The notes beneath the pieces are model-generated. The model was not told where the DNA came from. It made no database searches and saw only the letters and a list, made by a program, of their open reading frames with translations. Source: Neoconidiobolus thromboides FSU 785 (lineage: Eukaryota > Entomophthoromycota > Entomophthoromycetes > Entomophthorales > Neoconidiobolaceae). From it: a stretch of DNA of 64,000 bases. The DNA is taken from NCBI GenBank assembly GCA_025603075.1, contig MU626264.1:124001-188000 (forward strand), given 5' to 3'. The position numbers were made by a program, and so were the translations under genes. Positions 43,411-57,063 of the stretch are shown in pieces (within the stretch, counting starts at the first letter, position 1; each line of letters opens with the position of its first letter).

Positions 43411-44323
43411 AAAGTGAATAATTTCAATTTAAAAGGTTAAAAATAAAATAAACACATAAAGGTTTAAATCAGTTAAAAAAAGTTAACTTGATTTTTTCTC
43501 CCTTGCTTTTATCTTAGGGGGCATAACAATGATGTCAAACATTGATTACTAAATTAAATTTGTTTTATAGGTGGAGTAAAAATCTGGTTGATTTAAAAAT
43601 TTTACTGCCATAGCTTAAATTGTTTTGTATATAATAGAACCAATATGTGATATATAATTTGATTTTCCTTTATATTGTTATTTACTTTCATATTATTCAA
43701 TCGATATTGGTATTTTTTATTTAACAATAACAAAGTTTACAGTAATTAACACAAGCTGTTAATCCTTTTAAAAAGAGCAATATAATGTACGGGAATATTT
43801 TTTTCATTTCAGTATCTTGTCCAATTTTAAATAGTCTAATTTTTTAAATTATCAGTTAGCTGATATACGAAAACATGCCTATAATATTTAAAACAAGCAG
43901 ATATCACGATAAGGAGTTCCAAGGTACAAATTACGATAAATTAATAATCAAAATTAATAATCAAAGCTTATCTTATGTGGTAAACTTTAGTTTACTAATA
44001 TGAATAGTTTTGATTTATATTTTCAAAACTTTTGTCCATTATAAACTCTAGTTGCCATGTATATTAAATAGTAATACAAATTATTTAAAATAGCTAATAA
44101 AATTGAATTTATAATATATCATGTATGGACCAATAAAATAGCCTGATTTACTATAAAAAGTAAATGACTGTATTTTATTTATAAGTCCAATAAAAAACTT
44201 TTGCAATTTTAGATTATTTAAATAGCGAACAAAATGGAAACAAAAATTATCAAGTGTGATGCTTAAAAAGGTTAATTTGAAGCTATTGATTTATTACTCA
44301 ACTCTTGTACTTTAAAATTCATT
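43411..44323. other. Intergenic, nothing recognised
   Basis: AT-rich, promoter side of CBM21 paralogue 3. Confidence 0.5.
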
Positions 44324-44430
44324 ATATGGAAATGTATATTTTTGTTTAGGAACTTTACTAACAATCTTTTTGTTCAAATAGCGCTTAAAAAATGTAAAAA
44401 ATGATGAAATTTAAAAAAACTTCCTTATAT
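44324..44430 (-). mobile_element. MITE copy (family A), diverged
   Basis: Termini ATATGGAAATGT and ACTTCCTTATAT. The core CAAATAGCGC is intact. The frame is broken. Confidence 0.85.
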
Positions 44431-44953
44431 TTATTCAAAAAAATTATTTGTTATTATTATATTATTTCCCTGTAATGATTATTACTTCACCAGCTTTATT
44501 CAAATTAATAAGAAACTTTAAAAAATATTTATTTGGAGGATAGCATGTCAAGATAAATCTATATGTTTCTCAAAAAACTATTAGTCTATTCAGAAGCAAA
44601 TACTAATACTAGTTTTTGTCATGTATTGATTTCCCTATAATTCTATGTTTTTTTTAATTAATACAAACATGTGAAACTAACCTTTTAGAAATTTTAACAA
44701 AATTCCAAAAGAGGATGCCCCCTCAAATAAAATACTAGCTAAAAAAATAAGAGTAGAAGTGTAGGTAAGAAAAAAGAGTGATGTAAAAATAAAAAAATAG
44801 AATTACAAATGAAAGCTCGCATTCACTAATGGCGACTTTAAACTATATGGATCAGTTTTCATTGATTTTTTATATATATTGTGTATTTTTATTATCCCCT
44901 TTTTATTAATTTATTATTAAGTATCAAATAAGCTATTAGTAACTCTATTTCAA
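44431..44953. other. Intergenic, nothing recognised
   Basis: AT-rich spacer. Confidence 0.5.
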
Positions 44954-45060
44954 TTTATGGGAATGTTCTTTTTGGCTTCATCACTTTTTCTATGTTTTAA
45001 GCGCTATTTGAGCGGAAAAATTGTTAATAAAATTCTTAAACACAAAAATACGTCCCCTTA
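44954..45060 (+). mobile_element. MITE copy (family A)
   Basis: Termini TTATGGGAATGT and ACGTCCCCTTAC. The frame is open from the terminal ATG through KRYLSGKIVNKILKHKN. The right terminus keeps CpG (ACGTCC). Confidence 0.9.
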
Positions 45061-45326
45061 CTATATTTTCAAAATTATTGTGTTATAACAGCTATTTTTA
45101 ACTATGGGTTGCACTATAGCAAGTGCTTTATATTAATTTTAAATTAAAGTAAGAAAGTACATTAAGCTCAGTTAGAAAAAAGATAGTTTGATAAGTAATA
45201 TCCATGCTCCTTTAAAAAAAAGCTCAGTATTAAACAATTTTGTATAAAAAATAAGTCATCTTAAGAACTCTGGTTTGTTTATATTCAATGTCCAAACTAG
45301 TAAAGTAGGTCATAAATTAAAAGAAG

Positions 45327-45378
45327 ATATGGGGATGTCCAAATTAGTTTCACTTTTTTTCCAATTTTTAAAAATTAT
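45327..45378 (+). mobile_element. Truncated MITE remnant (family A)
   Basis: Left terminus ATATGGGGATGT intact, followed by TTTCACTTTTTTTCC and degraded core. The right half is missing or unrecognisable. Confidence 0.6.
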
Positions 45379-46699
45379 ATATTTTAAAACCACTTGAAAT
45401 TCTATAAAAATAAAGAATTTATTAAAAAGTAAAAGTACCTAACACAGTTTTAATTTTATTATAGTTTATGTTACAAGTTAGCAGAATTTCTACTAAATTT
45501 AATAAAATTTTCCAGATTGGCAAAGCTTTTACCAATGTAACCTATACATTGATATTAATCAAAGGTGTAATAGGTAAATAAATACATGTTTTCATAAAAC
45601 TTTATATGAAATATCGCTTTGTCAGCCTCATGATTAATTATAGGATAATAATCGCCTAAGCTGTTGTGTTCTCGAGTTTAGAGACAGTCAATTCCACGTT
45701 CCTAGCTTGATTTACTATGAGAATTTCTAGCTTCATTCCAAAGAATATTCTTCTCATTTTGATATTTGTGCTTGCCAGAGTATAAAAGGGATTTTAGAGT
45801 ATAATAGTTCGAAGCTTTTTAACTGAATTATTCCTTGACATCTCGTACATTTAGTAAAGACACTAAGTTTTCTTAATAGTATTTTACGTAGATTTTACAT
45901 TAGTATTGTTTATTCTATTTGTCTTATACAGCCCGTAGCCTATTACATGCTATTCTTCATAATTTAAGTCTATATTAGTCACATAAACTAAGGCCTTTCG
46001 ACTTATAGTGTAGTCAACCAGAAAACAGCTATTTTTGACTCCAATCACTGAGTACCAGATTTCACGCTTTATTAAGAAGTATCTATTATTAATTACTTTA
46101 TAGTCAACATTGGAGATTTGCTATCAAATAAATGAATAATTTTAATATTATAATTACATTATTGGTATATTACTAAGTTAATAAATAGCTGTATGGGAGG
46201 GAGTGATTAGCCTTAAAGCTATAACTAGTTATCTTTATATAATATAAGCAATGTAATAATAGTTTTTATTTATTATTACAACTATCTGCCTTTTAGTTAT
46301 TTATTGACTTAGTTACTAATAATTTAAGAATATTAATATTTAATAATTAATTTGTATTACTTAATAAGCTACTTATTTGCTTGATAAGCATTAAAGCTTT
46401 TAAGTTTTCTATTATTATAAATAAGCTAGGGATGATTTTTTATTTTTTTATTTTCTATAAACTTTATAACTTTAATTAAGATTATATTGGATTTTTTTAA
46501 TTTATCAGATACTGGATAAAAACATAGTTTATTATTATATTTAATAAAATATGATATTTTCTAATGCTCTACATTTTTTAGATATATGATACAAAGACTT
46601 TTAAATTTTAGGATAGTTTCCTGTATCTGCTTATATATTAATTTTTATAGACCTTCTAAATAAAAGTTTTTTTATTAAATTAATTAAATAGTTTTTTGC
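45379..46699. other. Gene-free stretch
   Basis: Patches between about 45640 and 46060 are less AT-rich than usual, but no frame can be followed on either strand. Confidence 0.45.
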
Positions 46700-46806
46700 A
46701 TATGGAGGTGTTTTTTTTGATTTCATCACTTTTTCTATTTTTTAAGCACTATTTGAGTAGAAAGATTGTTAGTAAAATTCTTAAACGCAAAAATACATCC
46801 TCATAT
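46700..46806 (+). mobile_element. MITE copy (family A), first of a direct pair
   Basis: Termini ATATGGAGGTGT and ACATCCTCATAT. The frame is open from the terminal ATG. The core CpG sites read CA/TA. 78 bp from the next copy. Confidence 0.92.
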
Positions 46807-46884
46807 ACTGAATTACAATCTAATATTCCAAATAAATAACTAAAATCAACTCCATTTATTATTTATTTAAAGCTTAAAATTATT

Positions 46885-46990
46885 ATATGTGGATGTTTTT
46901 TTTGGCTTCATCACTTTTTCTATTTTTTAAGCGCTATTTGAGTGGAAAAATTGTTAGTAAAATTCTTAAATACAAAAAGACATCCCTATG
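46885..46990 (+). mobile_element. MITE copy (family A), second of a direct pair
   Basis: Termini TATATGTGGATGT and ACATCCCTATG. The frame is open from the terminal ATG through KRYLSGKIVSKILKYKK. Confidence 0.92.
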
Positions 46991-48012
46991 TCCTTTGTTT
47001 TTCTTTTTTGATTAAAAGAATGAGTTTAGATAAACAATAGAAATCGAAAATCAAAGTTTTTAAAATAAGTAAATTCATCCTTGATAAAGTTCTAACTTGC
47101 TATATTAAGAAGTATTGATTTTTTTTATAGAAGGGGTTAAACAAATAATTTAAAATGAGATTTATTTAAAATAAACTTTATTAGAAACAATCAAAAAGAC
47201 GACTTCAATATCAAATAACAAAGGCAGACAAATTATATTTTCTAAGCTATCATTTAAATTGCCAATTGTATTTACCGAAAAATTAAACTGGAAAGTTTAA
47301 CGACCAAGATCAAAACATTTAGTATTTAAAGTAAACTGTCCGTTATCTTAACTTAGAGATTTATATCCTAGGTTTTAATGTTAAAAAATCAAGAGAAAAT
47401 TTAACTTCCAACTAAAATAAAATAGCCATCTAAAGCCTAATTAGCGTTGAGACTAAAAGGATTTTATTATAGCTAACAGCTAACTAAAAGATATCGATAA
47501 GAAAAGCAGTAAAAGACATTTTGCAAATTATAGCATTATAGTTGAGATTATTACAAAATAAGAAGATCAATCAAAGCTGTAAAGGCAAATCTGATATCCA
47601 ACTATTAAAATAAGTTGGTATAATAAGGGTTTAAGTTCTGTTATTATTTAAACAAATAGATTCTAACTAATGGCTTTTTTTATTCAACTATAACTATTTA
47701 AAATTTAAGCTAATCTAGTATTTTTTGATGTATTAAATTATATAATGAGCTCATTAAACTAAGATTTCAAGTAAAAATAGTATGCAATTATTAAAGCTGT
47801 TTTATTTACAAAATTCAACAGCTGATTAGTGCAAAGTGAAGTAATATTGGATTTGAAAAACTAGAGATTGATTATTTTCTATCTTATATTTTTTTATAAA
47901 AGACTATGCCATTTATGACTTAAGTGCTTCAATAATTTTATAATCCCCAAACTTACGAAAATCTGAGGCATTAGTTTTATAATAAAAATTACCAAGATCT
48001 GAATATCAATAA
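46991..48012. other. Gene-free stretch
   Basis: About 1 kb of AT-rich sequence with no followable frame. Confidence 0.45.
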
Positions 48013-48024
48013 ATATGGGGATGT
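48013..48024 (+). mobile_element. Solitary MITE-type terminus
   Basis: A perfect ATATGGGGATGT followed by sequence unlike family A (CAGTTTATAAGCAGG). The next inward-facing terminus is the right end of the copy at 48660-48764, so the two could bound a larger relative. Confidence 0.45.
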
Positions 48025-48059
48025 CAGTTTATAAGCAGGCCTATCATTGACTCCTTAAT

Positions 48060-48486
48060 ATAATCCAACTTTATTTCCGCTCTGTAAAAAGGGAATAGAA
48101 TATCAATGACCCTGATATCATAAATGTTTGTTGATTTGACTATATGCATGCTATGAGTAGCTGCAAAGATTTCATCCATATCCTAAATTTTTTTAACTTT
48201 GTCAACATACCCGGCATTTCTAGTATCTATATCCTCAAACACTACCAACATTGATTTATCTGACTTGATGGCAAAGTTGGGTACATAAGTAATAGTCTCT
48301 CTCATTATCAACACTGACATTTAATGTAGGCTTTACTTTGATCCAAAAGGGATGATCATTCATCTTTATGGTTTGGAGCAAGGAATACATATGAGTGCCA
48401 ACAAAACATCTAACATTACTGTAATCCATCAAGTACAATTGTTTAATTTGGTCCACAAATGTTTTACATCCTAATGATAATGTCAA
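48060..48486 (-). pseudogene. Decayed coding sequence of unknown family
   Basis: Minus strand. Frame from 48486: FVDQIKQLYLMDYSNVRCF, VGTHMYSLLQTIKMNDHPFW, KVKPTLNVSVDNER. After a one-base shift near 48300 it continues as ITYVPNFAIKSDKSMLVVFE, DIDTRNAGYVDKVKK, a stop, then MDEIFAATHSMHIVKSTN and IRVIDILFP. Continuous homology across a frameshift and a stop shows a dead gene of at least 140 codons. I do not recognise the family; no DDE or HTH motif was seen. Confidence 0.6.
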
Positions 48487-48659
48487 AGTTTTTATATTAA
48501 CACTTTTTCATTTGTGGTCTTTTGCACAGTTTAAATGAATTTCTTTTTGAGTAGAGTTGTTAGGAAGCTCAAAAAAAATCCTTGCTAGTTATCCTAATAC
48601 AAAAAGTATATACTATTGTTGATCTTCATTCTACTGTTTTATAACTGTAGCACAATAGA

Positions 48660-48764
48660 ACATGAGAATGTTTTTTGGCTTCATCACTTTTTCCATCTTT
48701 TAAGCACTATTTGAGCAGGAAAATTATTAGTAAAATCCTTAAAGACAAAAATACATCCCCATAC
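48660..48764 (+). mobile_element. MITE copy (family A)
   Basis: Termini ACATGAGAATGT and ACATCCCCATAC. The T-run is two bases shorter than consensus, so the frame is shifted. The AC flank on both sides may be a 2-bp target duplication. Confidence 0.9.
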
Positions 48765-49577
48765 GTTATCGCTTCTAATTATCAGCTCCTTTTTTATATA
48801 CTTACTCTCGGTTTTTTTGATTAAAAAGAGAATAGAAACCAAATTTAATTTTCTAGTTACTTAATTTTCAACTTTTTATCTATCATTTCTTTTGTCTTGC
48901 TTTTTTAAGCTTATATTGTTTTTTTATTTTATAAAATAGTACACTTGATTAATATTAGAATGTTAAAAATTACACCACTTTAAAATTAAGCTAATAAAAC
49001 AAAAATGTTAAATGAGTGTTTATTTAGTTAAAAATAACAATTGTAATTTAATTGTCCATATCAAAATTAAATAAAGAAGCTTGAATTTATTCAAGTATAA
49101 TTATATGACTTATAATAAATAATAAAAATTTAATCTTATTGCTGATGAGTAAAGCGAACTTATTTGTATTTGTAAGATCAGTTTATAAAATTTAACGAAG
49201 TTAGATTTGAATTTCAATTACTATACAATAAAAAAAATTATTGATACTTTATTAACATTGTAATAATAAGAGAAACATAAAATACCTGTTTATTTTTTAA
49301 GATAAAAAAAGTAAGTTAAAATATAAAACAAATATTATTAATATTAATCTTTATAATAATAATTAAAATTCAACCATTTTGTCTAAAAGAGTAAGTTAAG
49401 TGCTCGATCAAGCCAATTGAAAAGCATTTTAAAAAACATAACCAATTAACATCGAAGCGATTTTTTTAGTTAAATGAGCTGTGACATAATCAACTAAAAT
49501 TTTCAAATGTTATAAATACAATCCAAATTTAACTTTCAATTTTACTATCTTCTTTTCTAATAATAACATTCAAAAGA
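48765..49577. other. Intergenic, promoter side of enoyl-CoA hydratase
   Basis: AT-rich, nothing recognised. Confidence 0.5.
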
Positions 49578-50893
<1,316 letters not shown>

Positions 50894-51506
50894 ATTAAGA
50901 TTTTAAAAGTTTATATTTATTTTTTAGTAACAAAAATTAAAATAGTTTTTTATTTCGTTTTAAATTTTTTAAATTTTTACTCAAAAAAGTAAACTGGTTT
51001 TTTTTAAGTATATGTTGTTCTATTTAGAATTTCGACTAAAAGCTAAATTTGGTCATCACTTGGTCATAAATTATCAAAAAGTTGGCATTGATTTTTTTAA
51101 GAATCACAAGTTGCCACATAAGAACAAAAATTTAGGATTTCATTAATTATTATAATAAAGTAAAAGAGTATGCAGAAATAAAATAAAAGAGTATATAAAA
51201 ATAAAATACTACAAAAAAACCTCCAATCACAACTAACAAAAAAAGGAAGTATTTAACTAATGTATTATTAAAATAAATGAAACATAAAATGATTCAACAA
51301 TTATTCACCTTCTTTTAATTTGCTAAATGAACCAATGAAGTTTCAATAATGCTTGGAGTTACAATTCAACTTTAAGCTTTATCAGGTGGTAAAAGATCGC
51401 TAAATTCATTTCAATCAACGAAAGTTTGGATTTTTCTATTTATTAAAAAAATCGCACTTTATTCTTTTTATAAAAAATATTCCAATAAAAGTAACAAAAT
51501 AACAAT
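50894..51506. other. Intergenic between hydratase and epsin genes
   Basis: AT-rich, no feature recognised. Confidence 0.5.
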
Positions 51507-53760
51507 ATGTCAATTCCAATTAAAGCAAAGGGTACTTTACGTACACTGTAAGTGGCTATTCATTTATTGTATTTATGTATATATAGTTGAAAAGAGAGTG
51601 AAAGAGAGTGTTTAATTATATAAAATTAAGATTCGTTTATTTATTATTTTATTATTTATAGTAAAAACATGACATTTAATTACTCTGAGATACAAGTTAA
51701 AGTAAGGGATGCTACTTCAAATGATCCGGTTGGACCAAGTGCTAAAACATTAAGTGAAATTGCTCGAGCTACATTTTCACAGTAAGATTTTTATTTTATA
51801 AAAGTAAAAATATTAGTTTATTAAATTTACCATTTTCAAAATATTAGCCATACCTTCATTGAAGTAATGGAAATTTTGGATAAAAGATTAGATGACGCGG
51901 GTAAACAATGGCGTCATGTTTTTAAGGTAAATGAAATATTCTCCTTATTAACTTGTATTGATCTTTTAATTTTAATTTTTTAGGCTTTAACATTAATGGA
52001 ATATTTAGTTCAGTTTGGTTCTGAAGAGGCATTAAATCATTTTAAATCCAATTTATATCGTATAAAAACATTAAGGGAATTTCAGTATATTGATGATCAA
52101 GCTAGAGATCAAGGTTCTAATGGTAAGTAATAGAATTATGACAATGATGTGATTTGTTTTCTATGATACTAATGATATCTATTTATTTATTAGTTCGCCA
52201 TAAAGCTAATAGTTTAACAGAATTATTAACAGATGATAGTAAATTAAGAGAAATGAGAAAAGGGATTAATAATCAAATGAATAATAATTATGGGAACAAT
52301 CATAATAGTACAGGCGGATTTGGATCTACTGGATATGCTAGTGGAAGTGGTTACAATTATAATGAGAATCAAACCAATTATTCAAGCGGTGGTGGCTATG
52401 GTAGTATGAATTCAAGTTATTTAAAAAATAATAAACAACATGGCATGTCAGATGAGGATAGAGATCTCCAATTAGCTATTGAAGAGAGTAAAAGAATGGC
52501 TGAAAGAAACCCTATTCAAAGAACTCAAACTGGACTTACAGATAAGTATGTTGTTATGTTTTATGTATATATTTATATTTACATTTATATTTATATTAGC
52601 AGTGATAAAGATTTCCAATATGCACTTGAATTAAGCAAAAGAGAAGCAGAAAAAGAAGCTCAAATGAGAGAGCAATCTATTGCTAAAGAAAATGAATTGG
52701 TTTTACTAGATGATTATAATCCAAAGTAAGTTAATTTATTATAATAATCAGTATAATTCATTAATTGATTTTATAAATTAATTAGTGAAAAAAATACCTC
52801 TGCCGTATCTCATTTAAAACAATATGATTTTTTTGGAAATATAATTCATGATCCTAGCACTAATAGTAAAAGTGGAACAGCTGATTTATTAGGACTTGAT
52901 CCCTTAGCATTTAGTTCTAATACAAGTTATAACACAAGTAATTATAACACAAGCTATAATAGTATGAGCAGTTTTAACCAATCAAATCCATTTCATCAAA
53001 ATAATAATCCAATGAATCATCATCAAGTTAATACTAATATATTTCAATTAAATCAACAACAGCAAGGAAATCAAAATAATAATAATAATACAGCGACAGG
53101 ATTTAATTCTCAATTTAATAATCAATTTGATGGTGGATTTAAAGCTAAATTGTTACCTCATCAAAAAGTCAATAATGCTAATACAGCATTGGCAGAAGTG
53201 GCTCGTAATAGGTAATAATATTCAATATTATGGTTGATGAGAACTAAATATTAATAAATTGATTTATTTAGTTCTAAAATTGATCCGTTTGCTTCGTTTG
53301 CAGCTGAAAGAGATAATAATAATAGGTAACTAATTATTTTGAAAACTATGTTTATATGAAAATTAATATTTGTGTTAGTTCTAATAATAATAGTAGTAAT
53401 AATTTAAATTTATTCAATTCTAATTCACCAAATAATAACAAACTGGGAATGAATAATAATAGTTTAAATAATAATCCATTTCAAATGAATTCTAATAATA
53501 ATAGTAATTTATTTACAAATAACAATCATTCAAATTCTAGTCCAAGTTTAAATCAATTGTTTAATAACCCAAGTCCAATGTTAAATAATAATAATAATTT
53601 AAATAATAGCTTAAGTAATGATAATTTATTTAGTAATATCAATAGTGGATTTAATTCTACTACAAGTAATACTAATAATTCAAATCCATTTGGAAGTGTT
53701 AATCAAAATCAAAATCAAAATCAACAAAGTCAAGGACAAGGAACTAATATTTTCTTTTAA
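51507..53760 (+). CDS. Epsin (ENTH-domain endocytic adaptor, Ent1/2-like), 572 aa, nine exons
   Basis: Clathrin adaptor that binds PtdIns(4,5)P2 and ubiquitinated cargo at endocytic sites. Exons: 51507-51547, 51662-51781, 51848-51926, 51984-52122, 52194-52545, 52600-52725, 52786-53211, 53272-53325, 53379-53760; the joined frame is exactly 573 codons. Seen: ENTH domain at about 14-145 (NYSEIQVKVRDATSNDPVGP, WRHVFKALTLMEYLVQFGSE, IRTLREFQYID-type block KTLREFQYIDDQARDQG, VRHKANSLTELLTD); two ubiquitin-interacting motifs, DRDLQLAIEESKRMAE and DKDFQYALELSKREAE; FKAKLLPHQKV; a DPF motif (KIDPFASF) for AP-2; and NPF motifs (SNPFHQ, NNPFQM, SNPFGS) for EH-domain proteins. The C-terminal third is Asn-rich. 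Ends GTNIFF without the clathrin box LIDL usual at the end of yeast Ent1/2. Confidence 0.95.
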
Positions 53761-53985
53761 TACGATGAGTGAAGTAGTATGTTAAGTTAGTTTCTCTCTT
53801 TTCTTTTTCTCTCTTTTTTACGAATTTTCTTTCCTTCTTTTTCTCTCTTTTTTGATTAAAAAAATATTCTAGTTTAATTAAGTATTTTTTAACAATAATT
53901 TAATTATTCATTTAAATTTAACTTGATTGAATATTAAATAAAAAAAAGGATAAAGTAAATAAAATATCAATTCTTTTATTTAATA

Positions 53986-56838
53986 TTAATAACTAAAAGA
54001 AGGGGATTCTAAAAATAACACCGTTTTAGTAGGTACAATGTTACTAGAAGTTTCAAAATTTCGATTGTTACTATATGAAATAGTATCAATACTACTATAA
54101 TTGAAATTGCTAATACTATGGATGTTATTTTCATTATTACTATAAGTACTACTAGTACTATAGATGTAATTACTACTGCTACTATTACTGGGTTCATTAT
54201 TATTATAATTATTCACATTGTTCGAATTAATTTCATTATTATAACTATCTCCCACCATCATTTGGTTTTCATTTTCATTCATCACTCTTGGATATTCCAT
54301 TTGTCCATTATTTACATAATCCCTACCTCTATATCCTAAATTAGTAGGAATTGTTTTCATTACTGTCGATGTCAAAGTTCTCATTATCATTTTAGTTTCT
54401 GTAATTCTTAGATACTTTGTCTCTGTAGAAGTTTCTGTAACCTTAATCATTTTAGTGGAAGTCACTGTTGCTGTAGTAGCGGGAGTGGGGGTAATTGTAG
54501 ATTTTTCATTTTTACATTTAAGATTATAAATGTAATTTTGAAGCTGTTGATGTTGATGTTGAGAATTAAGGTAAGTTTTATCAATAATAATAGGTGCTTG
54601 GAAGGTATTAAGAAGGGGTTGAGAATTAGCAGAATTAGCTTGGTTTTTTAATAAAGATTGAATACTTGTTTGTGAGTCTTGAGTAGAGGGGATAGGAGGT
54701 TGGTTAGAAATCATTGGAGTCATGGAATTCATATTCATGTCGACGTCATTGTTCATGGAACTCATATTGTTGTTTATAGCATTCATAGCATTCATATCAC
54801 TATTCATCCCTACAATATTATCTGTATTCATATCAATTTTATTCACTTCATTATTATTAAAAGGAATATTAGAAATTGGATTTAAATTAATTGAATTTCC
54901 TTGTGGCGGTAATATTGGTTCCATTAAATCGATATTTAAGTTGTTATTATTATTATTTAATTGTTTTTTCATTATAAAATCATTTCTAGCATCTTCCGAT
55001 TCTCTATTAGGTACCATATTCATTTTAGAAGGTTGCTGCTGTGGTTGTTGTTGTAGTAATGGTCGATTACTCATTGGTTTTAAATCTTGGATTAAAATAG
55101 GTGATGGAGCAACAAAAGCTGGGTTTTTTCGATCATTTACTCCTTGTAATTTTCTCATGTTACCAATTCGTTCTCTCTCAATCATTTCTCTTTCTTTATT
55201 AATATCAATATCTTTTTCTTCTTTTTCACTAAAAGTGTCAAAATCAAAAGGATTTCTGTTAGTGTTGAGCTCTTCTCTCATAGGTTCCATATTTAAATTG
55301 ACTATATTCATATACCTTTGATTCTCTTTTAAATTATTGAATTCTTTATTATCCTTAGCTTTCTTTGGTTTATCGTTATTGATTCGATTTTCGACTTCTT
55401 TCATTTCTTCTTGCTTTGAAATACCTTGAATCTCTTCGTTTATGGCTATTTCATTCTTTTTAGTTTTATTCATTGAATTCATCATATTTATATAATTTCT
55501 CTTAAATTCCGAATTATTATCTTCTTTTCCTTCTTCATTATTATTAGTAACAGTGATCATTTCATCTCCATTCATTAAATCTTCATCTGTAATTTCTCGT
55601 ACTTCATTCATACCAGCTAATAAATTATTATTATTATTATTATTAACGTCCATCATACTGTTTGTAGTAGTAGAATTAACTTTATTTGATGGTTGATTTA
55701 ATATATTTTCTTCAGACATACCAATACGTTGTAACTTATTTTCATCGAACAAAATACTTTGGTTTGAATCTTCCATACCTTGAGATTTGTTTGGTTTACC
55801 TCCTGTAGTATTAAATTTTTTAGTCATTTCTGAATTGATATTAGTTGTCTCCTGATTTACATTTAAAGGAATATTATTATTCGTTTCTTGAGTATTACTA
55901 AGTTCATTGCTTTTCATCTCTTGTTCCGTATCTGTAATTGAAGTATTCATTGTCGTTGGTATATTATCATTGTTCATTTCCCTAGCTGGGGACGGTTCGT
56001 TAGCCTTCACCTCTTGTACTGGCTTTACGGCTGAGTTATTGTCCTCTATTGATGGTAGAATATTATTACTATTGATTCCATTTACTATCTCTGGATTAAT
56101 CTTTTTTTCTTCTTGTACAACATTTAAAGAAAGTGTATTCTTTCTTAATGGTAAATCATTGTTATTATTCATTTCCTTTGGTAAATTTAGAGTGTCATTA
56201 CTCTCCTCTTGTGCAGCATTTAATTGCATTTTATTTTTCATTTCTTCAGCGGCTTTTAGAGCTAGATCTTTCATGCTTAAACCTTGGTTGTTTTTATTCA
56301 TTTCCTGTGGCAAGGTGGAAGCGGCGTTTTTATTCTCTTGAGGTAAAGCTGTAGCTGTATTATTCATACTCAATGATATACCATTATTATCAACTTCTTG
56401 TATTTCATTTGGAGATGGAATATTCTTGTTCTCTTGCGATGGGCTATTTACTCCAGGCGGAGTGTTATTATTATTCATCTCTTGTGGTAAATTAGCTTCA
56501 TTGGACTTTACTATTGGTGCGGGACTAATAGATTCGTTATTTACTACTGGTGGAATATTATTACTATTCATTTCTTTCGGTGGGTTATTTACTATACGTG
56601 GCATACTATTGTTATTCATTTCCTGTGATAAAGTTGGTTCACTCGCTTTTACTTGTGTTGCTGCGTTTGTAGAAGGAGTATTGTTAGTGGATGGTAGGTT
56701 ATTGTTATTCATTGGTTGTAGTATATCCGAAGGGATGTTAGGCTGTCCTGATAAGGCTGGAGTAACCGACTCATTTGATGGTGGTAATGAGAGATTATTT
56801 TCTATATTTGGTATGTTTTTATTATTATTAAATGCTTC

Positions 56839-56897
<59 letters not shown>

Positions 56898-57063
56898 CAG
56901 ATGCTTCGTTATTATTATTGTTAATTGTTAAATTATTTGTATTTGAATTCTCTTGTTGAACGGTATTAGGCAATATTGGAGTGGGTTCTTTATCTATGGT
57001 TAATGCTTGACCACGGATTAAAGATACAATGAGGATGCTCAATAGTAGGTTTTTTTGTAGCAT
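53986..57063 (-). CDS. Large secreted Asn-rich repetitive protein, 1025 aa
   Basis: Function unknown; probably an extracellular or wall protein. Seen: signal peptide (MLQKNLLLSILIVSLIRG), then extreme low complexity. The first 400 residues contain at least eight imperfect repeats built on PQEMNNNN or QEMNNNNxP, and a run of about 19 Asn encoded by a pure AAT tract. A charged middle part (about 490-640) is rich in E, K and N, with EREMIERERIGNMRKLQG. Later come Met/Asn-rich stretches (MNAMNAINNNMSSMNN) and, near residues 860-920, a Thr-rich block TSTKMIKVTETSTETKYLRI, ending with Ser/Tyr/Asn-rich sequence. No transmembrane tail or GPI signal. Single exon. The reverse strand also has long open stretches, but these are a by-product of the biased codons. 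Confidence 0.82.
56839..56898. repeat. ATT/AAT trinucleotide microsatellite, about 20 units
   Basis: Pure run of ATT (AAT on the coding strand) inside the Asn-rich gene, coding poly-Asn. Likely to vary in length between strains. Confidence 0.95.

Noticed and set aside
54118-56959. Long open frames on the strand opposite the Asn-rich gene
   Set aside because: They are mirror images of AAT/ATG-rich codons (read as Ile, Leu, Phe, Ser) and lack a signal or domain logic of their own.
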